42,424 nucleotides of DNA from positions 1 through 42,424 of the forward strand of contig NZ_RAXV01000035.1 of the NCBI RefSeq assembly GCF_003611465.1. The letters run 5' to 3'. Of this stretch, positions 9,009 to 17,270 are shown in pieces; the stretch's first letter is position 1; each line of letters opens with the position of its first letter. This DNA comes from Acinetobacter tianfuensis. GTDB taxonomy: Bacteria; Pseudomonadota; Gammaproteobacteria; Pseudomonadales; Moraxellaceae. Under the pieces are notes generated by a model, which worked only from the letters and a program-made list of their open reading frames with translations, was not told the origin of the DNA and did no database searches. Position numbers and translations under genes: made by a program.

Positions 9009-10301
9009 ATGGCATTAAAATTCACAAGCTTATTCGCAGCTGCTCCTAAAATCAGCTCAGTCCTCAGCCCTAAATTACAGCTGAGCTCACTCTCAGACTT
9101 AATAAAACCTGCTATCGGCTCTCTTATCAGCAATACCGCTAAATCAAGCTCCATTGATTTAAGCAGCTTAGCAGGATCATTGCCTTCAATCATCAATATG
9201 ATCAGCAGTTTAAGCTCTGGCGGTTCAAAACCTGCTCTGAATGCAGAAACACTCAATACGCTTATGCAAACTTTGCAGCCGCTGCTGCAATCACTAAATA
9301 GTTCATCTTCAACCAGCCAAGCTCAACTGCTTCAATCTTTACCGACAGTCGTCAAGACCATCACCAGTTTAATCAATGGCTTTAACGGTCAGACAGATGT
9401 CTCTGAAAATACAGCCAGCGCAATTACAGCCCTAAAACCATTATTGGCTCAGCTCGCTGCTTCCAACACCAACACAGATACCGCACAAATTATCAGTACA
9501 CTAAATAAAGTCTTAGCAATTGCTCAGCCAATCATTCAAATTACTGGCACACTCAATGCAGGCAATGCCGATATGGGCGATATTGCAAAAATTGCAGCAC
9601 AATCTCTTATGCCCTTGCTTGCATCCATTGATACTGGCAGTTCAAATATAGATATGGCTATGCTGCAAAAAGCGCTGCCATCTGTAATTGGCAGTGTGAC
9701 TGCGCTGGTTAGCACGCTTACTCAGGCAAACGGCAGCAATATTCCAGAAACCATTTCAGGCATGCTTAAAGGAACTAATCCCTTACTGAAGTTACTTGCA
9801 GAAAGCGGAAGTCTAGATTCAAGCCAGACAGAGACTGTTAACGCCGTTTATAATGTACTGAATAGCGTTAAAACCATGCTCGACTTTGTCAATAATCCAT
9901 CACTCCTAACACTTTCTGCCGATCTAAATAACGTATTAAGCTCATTAAAGCCTGTCGTCGATATGCTGGGGCAAAAAGGCGATTTCAGTAATTTGTTAGG
10001 CAATGCTCAAATGCCAGACTTAGGAGACTTGCTGAGTTCAATTCCATCTTCTGGACAAAAAGATATTGACAGCAGCACAGATCAAATACCAGACCTCAAC
10101 TTCGGCACTCTTCCGAATTTGTCAGACCTCATTTCCGGCAGCAGTCAAATGGGCAATATTGACTTAAGCCAAATCAGTTCACAATTAACCAGTGCCGCCC
10201 ATAAACTTACAGGCATTATGCCGCTAGCCTCGGGCGATTTATCTGCACTCACTCAATTAACCCAAGGTATCGAGATTTCTCAACCTGTACCATATGTTTA
10301 A
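9009..10301 (+). CDS. Repeat protein of unknown function, about six 56-residue units, no Arg/Cys/Trp
   Basis: 430 residues, family not recognised. Composition is extreme: very rich in Ser, Leu, Asn, Thr, Ala and Ile, with no arginine, cysteine or tryptophan and one histidine. Residues about 28-320 form a degenerate tandem repeat: a motif of the type LKPLLxxL recurs with its Pro at 34, 91, 144, 202, 258 and 315, and a second motif of the type LPxVI recurs near 59, 112, 166, 224 and 281. Each unit looks like two amphipathic helices with a Ser/Asn/Gly linker. The C-terminal third is looser and Asp/Ser-rich. No classical signal peptide or membrane helix is seen. AAGGA precedes the ATG. Monocistronic, closed by a strong terminator. 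A surface-active, lipid-coating or extracellular structural role is possible but purely speculative. Confidence 0.85.
   Translation: MALKFTSLFAAAPKISSVLSPKLQLSSLSDLIKPAIGSLISNTAKSSSIDLSSLAGSLPSIINMISSLSSGGSKPALNAETLNTLMQTLQPLLQSLNSSSSTSQAQLLQSLPTVVKTITSLINGFNGQTDVSENTASAITALKPLLAQLAASNTNTDTAQIISTLNKVLAIAQPIIQITGTLNAGNADMGDIAKIAAQSLMPLLASIDTGSSNIDMAMLQKALPSVIGSVTALVSTLTQANGSNIPETISGMLKGTNPLLKLLAESGSLDSSQTETVNAVYNVLNSVKTMLDFVNNPSLLTLSADLNNVLSSLKPVVDMLGQKGDFSNLLGNAQMPDLGDLLSSIPSSGQKDIDSSTDQIPDLNFGTLPNLSDLISGSSQMGNIDLSQISSQLTSAAHKLTGIMPLASGDLSALTQLTQGIEISQPVPYV
9090..9970 (+). repeat. Degenerate protein-level tandem repeat, about 168 nt per unit
   Basis: Marks the coding stretch of the six 56-residue units in the 9009-10301 gene. 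The repeat is seen in the protein only; the DNA of the units has diverged too far to be repeated at nucleotide level, so the duplications are old. Confidence 0.7.
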
Positions 10302-10328
10302 TGCATGCATAATAAAGATACCAGTTCA

Positions 10329-10367
10329 TATTGAAAAAAACGCGCCAAAGGCGCGTTTTTTTCAATA
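10329..10367 (+). terminator. Bidirectional terminator between repeat-protein gene and GST-like gene
   Basis: Perfect 18-bp inverted repeat with a 3-nt loop; core ACGCGCC/GGCGCGT flanked by seven A and seven T. It serves the plus-strand gene ending at 10301 and the minus-strand gene ending at 10388. Confidence 0.93.
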
Positions 10368-10387
10368 CCAAGCCAAACTTATCAATA

Positions 10388-11152
10388 TTATACGCCGCGC
10401 CAATCTACCCGCGCATTACGCTCGGTTTTATAAATCCGCTGCACATACTGCCCTAAAGGCAATTCCTGCAAATACTCTTTATATTGCTTGAATTCATCAG
10501 AAATAACTTCATCTGATTCTTTTTCCCAAGGCGTGCCTGAAACTTCTAAAATTGGCGCAAGCATCGAACATACAGCAATATCCGCCAAACCAATACGGTC
10601 ACCTACAAAATAACGCCCGCCCTGCTCAATAATCTGCTGGTTCAGCTGTTCTACCAGCACCTGCATACGCTCTTTTGAATCTGCAACTTGTTCTGTATCC
10701 AGCTGATACCCCTTAGATACAATCGCTTTTAAAATAGGCTTTGAATATTTTTCTAAACGGCGCAAATACCCCTTTTCGCCAATAAGAATATCTAAAGACT
10801 CATTGCCCTCAATTAAGGCATGAGATAGCCCCCAGCGGCGGACATGCAGCCCCAATTCTATTGAAAGCGCATTGATTTCTAAAGCGCGTGTTCTTAACTG
10901 ACTGTCTGTACGTAAAAGGCTATGCTCTGGATACTTTTCATCCAAATACAATGCAATTTGAGTGGAATCTGCTACCCACATATCGCCATCACGTAAAATA
11001 GGCAGTTTATTTTGACCTGTTTTCAGCTGCGCAAATGCGCGGTGAACACCTGGCATTAAATTTTGTGCGACGTATTCTAATTCTTTGTGATCTAAAATCC
11101 AGCGCGCCTTTTCACAAAAATGAGAAAGCGGAAACTGGTATAACGTTCGCAT
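10388..11152 (-). CDS. Glutathione S-transferase family protein
   Basis: 254 residues. The N-terminal thioredoxin-like GST domain (residues 1-80) is clear: LYQFPLSHFCEKARWIL, the cis-Pro segment KLPILRDGDMWVADSTQI, and IALYLDEKYPE. The C-terminal helical domain includes GRYFVGDRIGLADIAVCSML, the usual N-capping/hydrophobic staple region. The Ser/Cys near the start (SHFCEKAR) is at the catalytic position of beta/omega-like GSTs. The substrate is unknown. The C-terminal domain is somewhat longer than the family minimum. A single gene on the minus strand. Confidence 0.87.
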   Translation of the reverse strand: MRTLYQFPLSHFCEKARWILDHKELEYVAQNLMPGVHRAFAQLKTGQNKLPILRDGDMWVADSTQIALYLDEKYPEHSLLRTDSQLRTRALEINALSIELGLHVRRWGLSHALIEGNESLDILIGEKGYLRRLEKYSKPILKAIVSKGYQLDTEQVADSKERMQVLVEQLNQQIIEQGGRYFVGDRIGLADIAVCSMLAPILEVSGTPWEKESDEVISDEFKQYKEYLQELPLGQYVQRIYKTERNARVDWRGV

Positions 11153-11696
11153 AAAAACTCCAAAATCATTGTTCTAGGTATAAGGCCGTTAAGAACGTGA
11201 AGAAAGCTGACTTATCAGCAGGATACTTTAGTCACACATATAAAGAAAAACAATGTGAATTTTGCGCAAATTCAATGTTTAAAGGCCAAGTCCGATAAAA
11301 CACCAAGCTGAATTTCACGTCTATAGTGCAAATAGCAAAAAGGACTTAAAGAATAAAATGCAGCATGAGTTTTTTAAATATATTTCAACACCGTACAATA
11401 AATCACTCGAATAAAAAGCAACCGCCCCATTTCATACAATGAACAACACGGAAGCAGATAAATAGAAAGCTTTTATTATAATGAAATCCTAAGCAGTAAA
11501 TAGCTTCTCGCAAAAGCGGCGCCAATATGCAAAAACGTCTTCTACAGCACTGATTATATTTCATATCCCTCACAGCATCAGTGCTGCCGCTGCATTTAAG
11601 CGGCCTTCGCTCACGCATAAGCAAACCATGACTTTGTCATGGCTTTCATGTAAAATCATCGGCAATTTTTATATATAACACTGTGTGAGTTATTTC
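11153..11696. other. Intergenic region with no supported gene
   Basis: About 540 nt between two divergent genes. A short perfect inverted repeat CCATGAC/GTCATGG (3-nt loop) lies at 11627-11643, about 50 nt before the ychF start, and a TATATAAC at 11671 could be a -10 element. Open frames here lack ribosome sites and plausible composition. Confidence 0.45.
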
Positions 11697-12788
11697 ATGG
11701 GTTTTAATTGCGGTATTGTCGGCTTGCCGAACGTTGGTAAATCTACTCTTTTCAATGCTCTAACTAAAGCTGCTATTGCTGCTGAAAACTTCCCATTCTG
11801 TACAATTGAGCCAAATACAGGCATCGTTCCTGTACCAGATCCGCGTTTAGACAAATTGACTGCTATTGTTAACCCGCAGCGCGTTATACCGACCACAATG
11901 GAGTTTGTGGACATTGCAGGCTTAGTTGCAGGCGCATCTAAAGGTGAAGGCTTAGGCAACCAATTCCTTGCTAACATTCGTGAAACGGATGCGATTGCTC
12001 ACGTCGTTCGCTGCTTCGAAGACGAAAACGTTATTCATGTTAACGGCAAAATTGATCCGCTGGATGACATCGCGACAATCAATACTGAACTTGCATTAGC
12101 TGACTTAGAAACAGTAACCAAAGCAGTTACACGTTTAGCAAAATCAGCTAAAGGCGGCGACAAAGAAGCGATTGCAACTAAAGCCGTTCTAGATAAAATT
12201 TTACCGTTGCTAGACGAAGGTAAACCTGCACGCGCAGCTGATTTAGATGATGACGAACGTAAATTGGTTCGCGGCTTTGGTCTAATGACTTTAAAGCCAA
12301 CAATGTACATCGCGAACGTTGCAGAAGACGGTTTTGAAAACAACCCTCACTTAGCAGCTGTTCAAAAGTTAGCCGCTGAAGAGAATGCAATTGTTGTTCC
12401 GCTTTGCAACCAAATTGAAGCTGAAATTTCACTGCTTGAAGACGAAGACCGTGCTGAGTTCCTAGAAGCTCTTGGTATGGAAGAGCCTGGACTGAACGTT
12501 GTCATCCGTGCCGGTTATGGACTGCTTGGCTTGCAAACTTACTTCACTGCCGGTGTGCAGGAAGTTCGCGCATGGACAGTAAAAATTGGGGCAACTGCAC
12601 CTCAAGCGGCAGGTGTAATTCACACTGACTTTGAAAAAGGCTTCATCCGCGCAGAATGCGTAGCATATGATGACTTTGTTCAGTACAACGGTGAAGCTGG
12701 CGCGAAAGAGGCTGGCAAATGGCGCTTAGAAGGCAAAACCTACATCGTTCAAGACGGTGACGTTCTGCACTTCCGCTTCAACGTATAA
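11697..12788 (+). CDS. ychF: Redox-regulated ribosome-associated ATPase YchF (OLA1/Obg family)
   Basis: 363 residues, the same as the E. coli protein when started at the ATG at 11697 ([17 protein letters not shown]). The P-loop is GLPNVGKS, followed by the G3-like [20 protein letters not shown] stretch; the family prefers ATP over GTP because of its altered G4 motif. A coiled-coil insert lies in the middle and a TGS domain at the C-terminus ([21 protein letters not shown]). YchF binds ribosomes and affects oxidative-stress responses and leaderless mRNA translation. A GTG four codons upstream is in frame but has no ribosome site. Monocistronic. Confidence 0.96.
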   Translation: MGFNCGIVGLPNVGKSTLFNALTKAAIAAENFPFCTIEPNTGIVPVPDPRLDKLTAIVNPQRVIPTTMEFVDIAGLVAGASKGEGLGNQFLANIRETDAIAHVVRCFEDENVIHVNGKIDPLDDIATINTELALADLETVTKAVTRLAKSAKGGDKEAIATKAVLDKILPLLDEGKPARAADLDDDERKLVRGFGLMTLKPTMYIANVAEDGFENNPHLAAVQKLAAEENAIVVPLCNQIEAEISLLEDEDRAEFLEALGMEEPGLNVVIRAGYGLLGLQTYFTAGVQEVRAWTVKIGATAPQAAGVIHTDFEKGFIRAECVAYDDFVQYNGEAGAKEAGKWRLEGKTYIVQDGDVLHFRFNV

Positions 12789-12815
12789 TTTGCTTAAAAC
12801 TCATTTAAGCACATG

Positions 12816-12844
12816 AAAAAAGCTCCGACTCTGGAGCTTTTTTT
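12816..12844 (+). terminator. Terminator of ychF
   Basis: AAGCTCC/GGAGCTT stem, six-nt loop, then a T-run. Confidence 0.9.
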
Positions 12845-13077
12845 ATACCTATAAAAATGGCAAAGGGTTTTGTTTGCTGTGCGTTTTTTCAAAATTCAAA
12901 ATCCTAAATTTTTCATTTCTAATCTAGAAAAATGAATCCAAACTTAAAAATAATCATTCATCACACTTGTATATAAATTCTTTTCAACACTCACCTCAAT
13001 CTACAGCAGAATCATTTGGTGGCTGGGCTTATCTTAAATATCAGGCGCCAATGCCTATTTTCATAAAGACAAAAGCA

Positions 13078-13413
13078 ATGAAAAAATTAAGCACAATTAT
13101 CGCAGCAAGTGTTTTAACGGTTTTAAGCGCGACGGCTTTTGCCTGCCCGCAAGGCACCACACTGACAGGCGGCACTGGCGCTAACCATCGCGGCGGAAAA
13201 TGCATTGCAGTGCAAAAAGTAAATAGCCACAAAAACAGTCATGAAAAAACCATGGCAAAAACCGATGCTAAAATAGCGAAAACTGATGCCAAAACCGCAA
13301 AACCTGATGCTCAAAAAGCTGCTCTAAGTGCGCAAAAAGCCAAAGGAAGCACTCAAAAAGCGTCTGCTGATGCACATAAAGTACAGCACAATGCTAAAAC
13401 AGCTTTATCTTAA
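13078..13413 (+). CDS. Secreted protein with Cys-containing head and heptad-repeat Lys/Ala tail
   Basis: 111 residues from the ATG at 13078. Residues 1-19 are a Sec signal peptide (MKKLSTIIAASVLTVLSATAFA, cleavage probably after AFA). A short head follows with Cys-Pro-Gln-Gly and a second Cys (GGKCIAVQK), likely one disulfide. From about residue 57 the tail is seven tandem heptads related to KTDAKIA, running to the C-terminus and almost free of large hydrophobic residues, so it should be an extended or helical basic rod. Function unknown; basic tails like this bind acidic polymers in other proteins, which is only an analogy. The ribosome site is weak; an in-frame upstream ATG at 13051 is possible. 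Ends with its own terminator. Confidence 0.72.
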   Translation: MKKLSTIIAASVLTVLSATAFACPQGTTLTGGTGANHRGGKCIAVQKVNSHKNSHEKTMAKTDAKIAKTDAKTAKPDAQKAALSAQKAKGSTQKASADAHKVQHNAKTALS

Positions 13414-13426
13414 ATACTGCAGCACA

Positions 13427-13456
13427 AAAAAGGCTGATCAAATGATCAGCCTTTTT
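13427..13456 (+). terminator. Bidirectional terminator
   Basis: GGCTGATCA/TGATCAGCC stem flanked by A and T runs, between two convergent genes. Confidence 0.88.
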
Positions 13457-13482
13457 CTTTAGAGGCTTGATTTAAATACAAT

Positions 13483-14022
13483 TTAAACATTCACTGGCTC
13501 TTTCACTTTTTGATCCATCATTGCGCGCTGCTTTCTGGCCTCTTCCAGCATACGCTGCTCAATATCTTTACGAAAACCGAGCATAAAAACCATTTCTGCC
13601 AAAACAAATAAGGGACCTATGGCCAGACCAATCACATCATCCATAAATGCAGGCTTTTTCTTTTCATAAAAATGCCCAACAAACTGAAATATCCAGCCGA
13701 CAATAAAGATACCAATGCTTGCGCTCAGCCATGCTGCCATACTCCATTGCGCCACAATATACGCTAATGGATAAGCCAGTACATAAACAGCCAGCATAAT
13801 TAGACCAAAAATTTTATCTAAGCTTAAATAATAAATGACAGAGGCCGTCAAAATGACCATCGCTAAGGTCACTTCAAAGCCAGAAACAACCGCACCAGCA
13901 CGTGCAGTCAGACAAATTAAAGAAAATACGATCAGCGGAATACCGATAAAATGGGTAATAATATTCTTATGATCCAAATGGTAAGCTGCATACTGACTTA
14001 ACAGCTGTTCTAATTTCGTCAT
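13483..14022 (-). CDS. Mpo1-like (DUF962) membrane protein
   Basis: 179 residues from the ATG at 14022, which has AAGGA 9 nt upstream. The DUF962/YGL010w signature is visible: YAAYHLDHKNIITHFIGIPL near the N-terminus and FVGHFYEKKKPAF around residue 120, supplying the conserved His residues. Four or five hydrophobic segments place it in the inner membrane. The yeast member Mpo1 is an iron-dependent dioxygenase that alpha-oxidises 2-hydroxy fatty acids; the His set seen here is compatible with metal binding, but activity in bacteria is inferred. It is divergent from a Crp-family regulator, with a palindrome between them. Confidence 0.87.
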   Translation of the reverse strand: MTKLEQLLSQYAAYHLDHKNIITHFIGIPLIVFSLICLTARAGAVVSGFEVTLAMVILTASVIYYLSLDKIFGLIMLAVYVLAYPLAYIVAQWSMAAWLSASIGIFIVGWIFQFVGHFYEKKKPAFMDDVIGLAIGPLFVLAEMVFMLGFRKDIEQRMLEEARKQRAMMDQKVKEPVNV

Positions 14023-14077
14023 ATCAGTGCATCCTTGTAGCAATTATGATTCCACTATATAAGATTAATTAAGCGCA

Positions 14078-14099
14078 AGTTGTCGCGCAGCCGACAACT
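14078..14099. promoter_or_regulatory. Palindromic operator candidate between the Mpo1-like and Crp-family genes
   Basis: AGTTGTCG, six bases, then CGACAACT: a perfect 8-bp inverted repeat with the N6 spacing used by Crp dimers. It lies 30 nt before the regulator's start codon and 56 nt before the divergent gene's start. It differs from the E. coli Crp half-site (TGTGA), as expected for another member of the family. Confidence 0.55.
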
Positions 14100-14128
14100 G
14101 ATTTTGAAATATAAAAAATGGAATTTTT

Positions 14129-14824
14129 ATGCCTGATCAGCAATATCTAACACATTTGCACAATAACTTTTGGTTTAATCAGCTCAGCCCAATGTATCAG
14201 CAATTTATTTTGCAGCATGCGCAATACCAAAGCTGTCAAAAAGATCAGCGTATTTTTTTATCAGGCGACCCTTTTGACGGCATCTATGCAGTTTTAGAAG
14301 GCGCTGTTCGGTTAGGCCATATTGACATTCAAGGCAAAGAAGCCATTGCAGCCATCGCTGAGCCAATCATGTGGTTTGGCGAAATATCTCTAGTCGACCG
14401 CCAGCCGCGTTCACACGATGCAATTACATTGCAAAAAAGTACGGTTTTGCATTTGCCCAGCGTCAGCATACAGCAGCTGCTGGAACAGCATCCGCAATTT
14501 TGGTTTCATATTGCCCAGCTGACCAGCCAAAAATTGCGCTATGCTTTTTTAGAACTGATCTCAATTCAAACCCAAAATATTTCCCAGCGTTTAGCGCAGC
14601 GGCTTCTGTTTATTTTAAATGGCTACGGCAATCATATTGCAATTGAACAGCACAGCATTCATTTGTCACAGGAGCAGTTAGCGCAGCTGCTTGTCTGTTC
14701 ACGGCAAACCGTCAATCAGGAGCTGCAAGAGTTAGAAAAACGCGGCGTACTGAAAGTCACTTTCCGTAGAATTGAAATACTTGATATAGGCTTATTGCAC
14801 CGTATTGCGCATGCTTTACCATAA
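14129..14824 (+). CDS. Crp/Fnr family transcriptional regulator
   Basis: 231 residues: an N-terminal cyclic-nucleotide-binding-type beta barrel (about 20-135, with FLSGDPFDGIYAVLEGAVRLG), the long dimerisation helix, and a C-terminal winged helix (LSQEQLAQLLVCSRQTVNQELQELEKRGVL). The cAMP-binding Arg/Ser pair of true Crp is not obvious (DRQPRSHDA replaces RxARSA), and there is no N-terminal Fnr-type Cys cluster, so the signal is unknown. It is divergent from the Mpo1-like gene and has a good palindrome in front, suggesting autoregulation and control of its neighbour. Confidence 0.9.
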   Translation: MPDQQYLTHLHNNFWFNQLSPMYQQFILQHAQYQSCQKDQRIFLSGDPFDGIYAVLEGAVRLGHIDIQGKEAIAAIAEPIMWFGEISLVDRQPRSHDAITLQKSTVLHLPSVSIQQLLEQHPQFWFHIAQLTSQKLRYAFLELISIQTQNISQRLAQRLLFILNGYGNHIAIEQHSIHLSQEQLAQLLVCSRQTVNQELQELEKRGVLKVTFRRIEILDIGLLHRIAHALP

Positions 14825-14903
14825 ATATCAGAGCCTCTTTACAAATAAGCACATTTATAGTGCAAATCTAAGGCCTCTTTTTAGATCCTATTATTGTTTT
14901 GCT

Positions 14904-15082
14904 TTAATTTAGCGCTTCATTCGCATACTGAATATATATTTAAGAGTGCAGCTGACAAACATCCACTGTATCAAAACCATTACTGCAAGGCGCTGCTTCA
15001 TAAGAGCTGTTCCGATCATTGGCCACGCATTGGCAGAAATACCGAATGACACCAAGAATGTTAAATTTAATACTTTTTTCAT
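14904..15082 (-). pseudogene. Frameshifted remnant of a small secreted protein gene
   Basis: An ATG at 15082 opens MKKVLNLTFLVSFGISANA, a good signal peptide. After it, protein-like sequence continues in the +1 frame (ANDRNSSYEAAPCSNGFD, then TVDVCQLHS), meets a TAA, and continues in that same frame as YIQYANEALN before a final stop at 14904. The original frame instead gives an unconvincing hydrophobic tail. I read this as a decayed gene for a Cys-containing secreted peptide of about 58 residues, with one frameshift and one stop. It is based on amino-acid texture only. An alternative is a real 57-residue protein in the first frame. Confidence 0.35.
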
Positions 15083-15091
15083 CTTAAAATC

Positions 15092-15106
15092 ATTATCAAT
15101 GATAAT
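15092..15106. promoter_or_regulatory. Fur-box-like palindrome
   Basis: ATTATCA-A-TGATAAT, a perfect 7-1-7 inverted repeat made of Fur-type GATAAT hexamers, 9 nt upstream of the 15082 start codon. The half-sites are in the inverted order relative to the classic box, so the call is tentative. Confidence 0.35.
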
Positions 15107-15228
15107 TAAAAACCATATAAAAATAGCTTTTATTTGAAAAATATTATCGAATAGCAATAATTTAGTGGATTTTAAAAACAGCCGAAAATAAAAAAATTAA
15201 TCCATTTAAAGTCTTTATTGAAAAAATA

Positions 15229-15257
15229 AAAAAACAGCAGAAGTTTCTGCTGTTTTT
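15229..15257 (-). terminator. Terminator of the 15281-15763 lipoprotein gene
   Basis: ACAGCAGAA/TTCTGCTGT stem with a 2-base centre, flanked by A and T runs. Confidence 0.85.
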
Positions 15258-15280
15258 ATCACAGTTAACCGTGCGTATAT

Positions 15281-15763
15281 TCAAACACCAATTTTTTTAG
15301 GGTCCGTATTGCCTAGCTCTGGATTTGCAATCGCACCTTCGCATTGTTTTTTATCGCGTTCATAATCTGCTTGTTTTTGTACGGCATTGGCATCGCCCTC
15401 AATGACTGTGCGCGCCCAAATATCTAAGCTTGTTAATGCCTTACGGCAAAGTGCAAACTTACCTTCAGTTACAGAATCTGTCATTTTTACATTGATACGC
15501 CAATCTGTACTCAGCTTGCGTGCAGGCTTTCGCACCTGCTCTTCCAGCACACCAGACTGCTTTTCATATACTAGAGTATCGACAACATTCATAAACTTCC
15601 ACGCTTCATTTGCATAAGCAGTCGCATCATTGCTTAGTTTAGGCGCAGCTTTAATAATAACCTTTTCTTCAGGCGCATCAGAAGAGTTTCCGCAAGCCTG
15701 CAGCAGCATAGCGCTTCCGGCCAAAATTACGGCTTTTACCGCATGTGATTTGCAGCTAAACAT
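15281..15763 (-). CDS. Putative lipoprotein (160 aa)
   Basis: Begins MFSCKSHAVKAVILAGSAMLLQAC, a lipoprotein signal with lipobox LQAC (lipidated Cys24). The mature part has a Lys/Pro-rich linker followed by a helical domain of about 110 residues containing two Cys (FALCRKAL and KQCEGAI) that may pair. The family is not recognised. An AGG lies 6 nt before the ATG. It is divergent from azlC and followed by a terminator, so it is monocistronic. Probably periplasm-facing. Confidence 0.8.
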   Translation of the reverse strand: MFSCKSHAVKAVILAGSAMLLQACGNSSDAPEEKVIIKAAPKLSNDATAYANEAWKFMNVVDTLVYEKQSGVLEEQVRKPARKLSTDWRINVKMTDSVTEGKFALCRKALTSLDIWARTVIEGDANAVQKQADYERDKKQCEGAIANPELGNTDPKKIGV

Positions 15764-15865
15764 ATTGAGCCTACTGATTCAAACATTTCGGCACTATGCT
15801 AGTAAATTCAGGTACAATACTCAATCTAATTTGACCTAATGATCAACTATCCCACAAGGTGTGTC

Positions 15866-16612
15866 GTGTCAGAGCACAATATATCCCCAGCACAACCTGC
15901 TGGTTTTTGGCAAGGTGCTAAAGATAGTCAAGCGATTATTTTCACTTATCTTCCTGTTTCTTTTGCCTTTGGTGTCTCTGCGACGCAATTTGGCTTTACT
16001 GCTTGGGAAGCGTTGTTTCTCTCCTGCTCCATGTATGCTGGCGCCAGTCAGTTCTTAGTCGTTGCGCTGCTTGGCAGCGGAACATCAATCTGGATGACGG
16101 CGCTGACGGTTATTGCCTTAGATATCCGTCATTTGCTATATGGCCCTGCATTGCAGAACCTCATTCAAGACCGCTTAAATCTGAAAAAAACAGCTATTTG
16201 GTCTTGGGGTTTAACCGATGAAGTTTTTGCCTCAGGCATGATTAAACTGACGCAGCGCCGTCAGGAATGGTCTGAATCATGGATGCTTGGCTTAAGTTTA
16301 TTCAGCTGGATGTCTTGGGCGCTGGGTTCTTTTTTAGGCGGGCTTTTTGCAGATCAGGTCAGCAATCTGCCGCAGTTTTTACAGGCAGCGCTCGACTTCT
16401 TGCTTCCCGCTTTATTCCTAAGCTTCTTACTGGCTGCTTTTGAAAAGAAACATACTTTTGTGGTTGCAGTAACTACTCTTGTTTCTGCTGTATCATGCTA
16501 TTTTATCGATCTTTCAGCAGCTATTTTCATTGGCATCTCTTCTGGCATTCTAGCGGGCCTGTTTAAACATTATGTTTTAAAACAGCAAGATAATGAGCAT
16601 ACTGGAGCCTAA
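15866..16612 (+). CDS. azlC: AzlC family branched-chain amino acid exporter, large subunit
   Basis: 248 residues. Matches AzlC: GFWQGAKDSQAIIFTYLPVSFAFG at the start, then SCSMYAGASQFLVVALLGSG and DIRHLLYGPAL, all family signatures, within seven or eight hydrophobic segments. AzlC with AzlD exports branched-chain amino acids and analogues across the inner membrane. I prefer the GTG at 15866 because AAGGTG precedes it by 6 nt; an ATG at 15839 is in frame but lacks a ribosome site and would lie about 20 nt from a TACAAT -10-like element. Followed after one base by azlD. Confidence 0.9.
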   Translation: MSEHNISPAQPAGFWQGAKDSQAIIFTYLPVSFAFGVSATQFGFTAWEALFLSCSMYAGASQFLVVALLGSGTSIWMTALTVIALDIRHLLYGPALQNLIQDRLNLKKTAIWSWGLTDEVFASGMIKLTQRRQEWSESWMLGLSLFSWMSWALGSFLGGLFADQVSNLPQFLQAALDFLLPALFLSFLLAAFEKKHTFVVAVTTLVSAVSCYFIDLSAAIFIGISSGILAGLFKHYVLKQQDNEHTGA

Positions 16613-16613
16613 C

Positions 16614-16961
16614 ATGAATATCGAAATTATACTTGTCGGCATTTTAGTAGGCATTGCCAATTTTGCTTCGCGCTTTGGGCCATTTTTTGTTATTCAAAAG
16701 TTTCAGCAAGGCTCACAAAAACGCGGCGCTTTATGGATCAAAATTGCATTAGGTTCTATCGGCATTGCCGCAATCAGCTCTATGCTTGTTGTTGCAACAT
16801 TGCCGCCGCTGCTTGAAACACCAAATAAAAGCTTTGCCATGCTAGTTGGCTTTATTGTACTGACTGCACTTTACTTTAAGTTTAAACGGATTGTCATGGC
16901 GACATTAACTGCCGCGCTAACTTATGGTTTGGTTTATACCTACGTGCCAGTACCTTTTTAA
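16614..16961 (+). CDS. azlD: AzlD family branched-chain amino acid exporter, small subunit
   Basis: 115 residues with four hydrophobic helices; ASRFGPFFVI near residue 20 and the LPPLLETP turn fit the AzlD family. The ATG at 16614 is preceded by GGAG at 6 nt, and begins one base after the azlC stop, so the two are translationally coupled. Together they form a two-component exporter in the inner membrane. A longer in-frame start inside azlC (16593) is unlikely. Confidence 0.88.
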   Translation: MNIEIILVGILVGIANFASRFGPFFVIQKFQQGSQKRGALWIKIALGSIGIAAISSMLVVATLPPLLETPNKSFAMLVGFIVLTALYFKFKRIVMATLTAALTYGLVYTYVPVPF

Positions 16962-17270
16962 TTCACCCCATCATGAAGTCAAATTTCTATTTTATTCAAT
17001 CTAAGCTGCACGGTATTTCACCGATATGCCATGCAGCCGCCTCATGCCATGCTTAAATAAACAATAAATCCAATTCATCTTAGATTGGCATTAAAAAAAC
17101 AGCCCTCTTTTAATCGTCAACTTCTTTGGCTACGCCTATTAAGGCAAATGAGCCTATGCATTTTATAAAAATTTGTTGGAATTTATCATTTATTTATATG
17201 AACGCATACTTATCTGCACGATTAGTTCTGCTATGCTAAAAGCCCATAAAATCAAGCACGGATTATCCAC
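16962..17270. other. Intergenic region upstream of purT
   Basis: Contains a TGCTATGCT (extended -10 type) at 17229-17237, about 35 nt before the purT start, with no strong -35. ATGCCATGC occurs twice at 17025-17033 and 17044-17052. No gene and no recognisable riboswitch. Confidence 0.4.

Noticed and set aside
11403..11624. A 73-codon minus-strand frame upstream of ychF
   Set aside because: Cys- and Arg-rich random composition, no ribosome site, no family texture.
14830..14875. Direct repeat GCCTCTTT twice after the Crp-family gene
   Set aside because: Not a hairpin and too short; no evidence of function.
17025..17052. ATGCCATGC direct repeats upstream of purT
   Set aside because: Low-complexity pair, too far from the start to judge; no regulator known to me fits.
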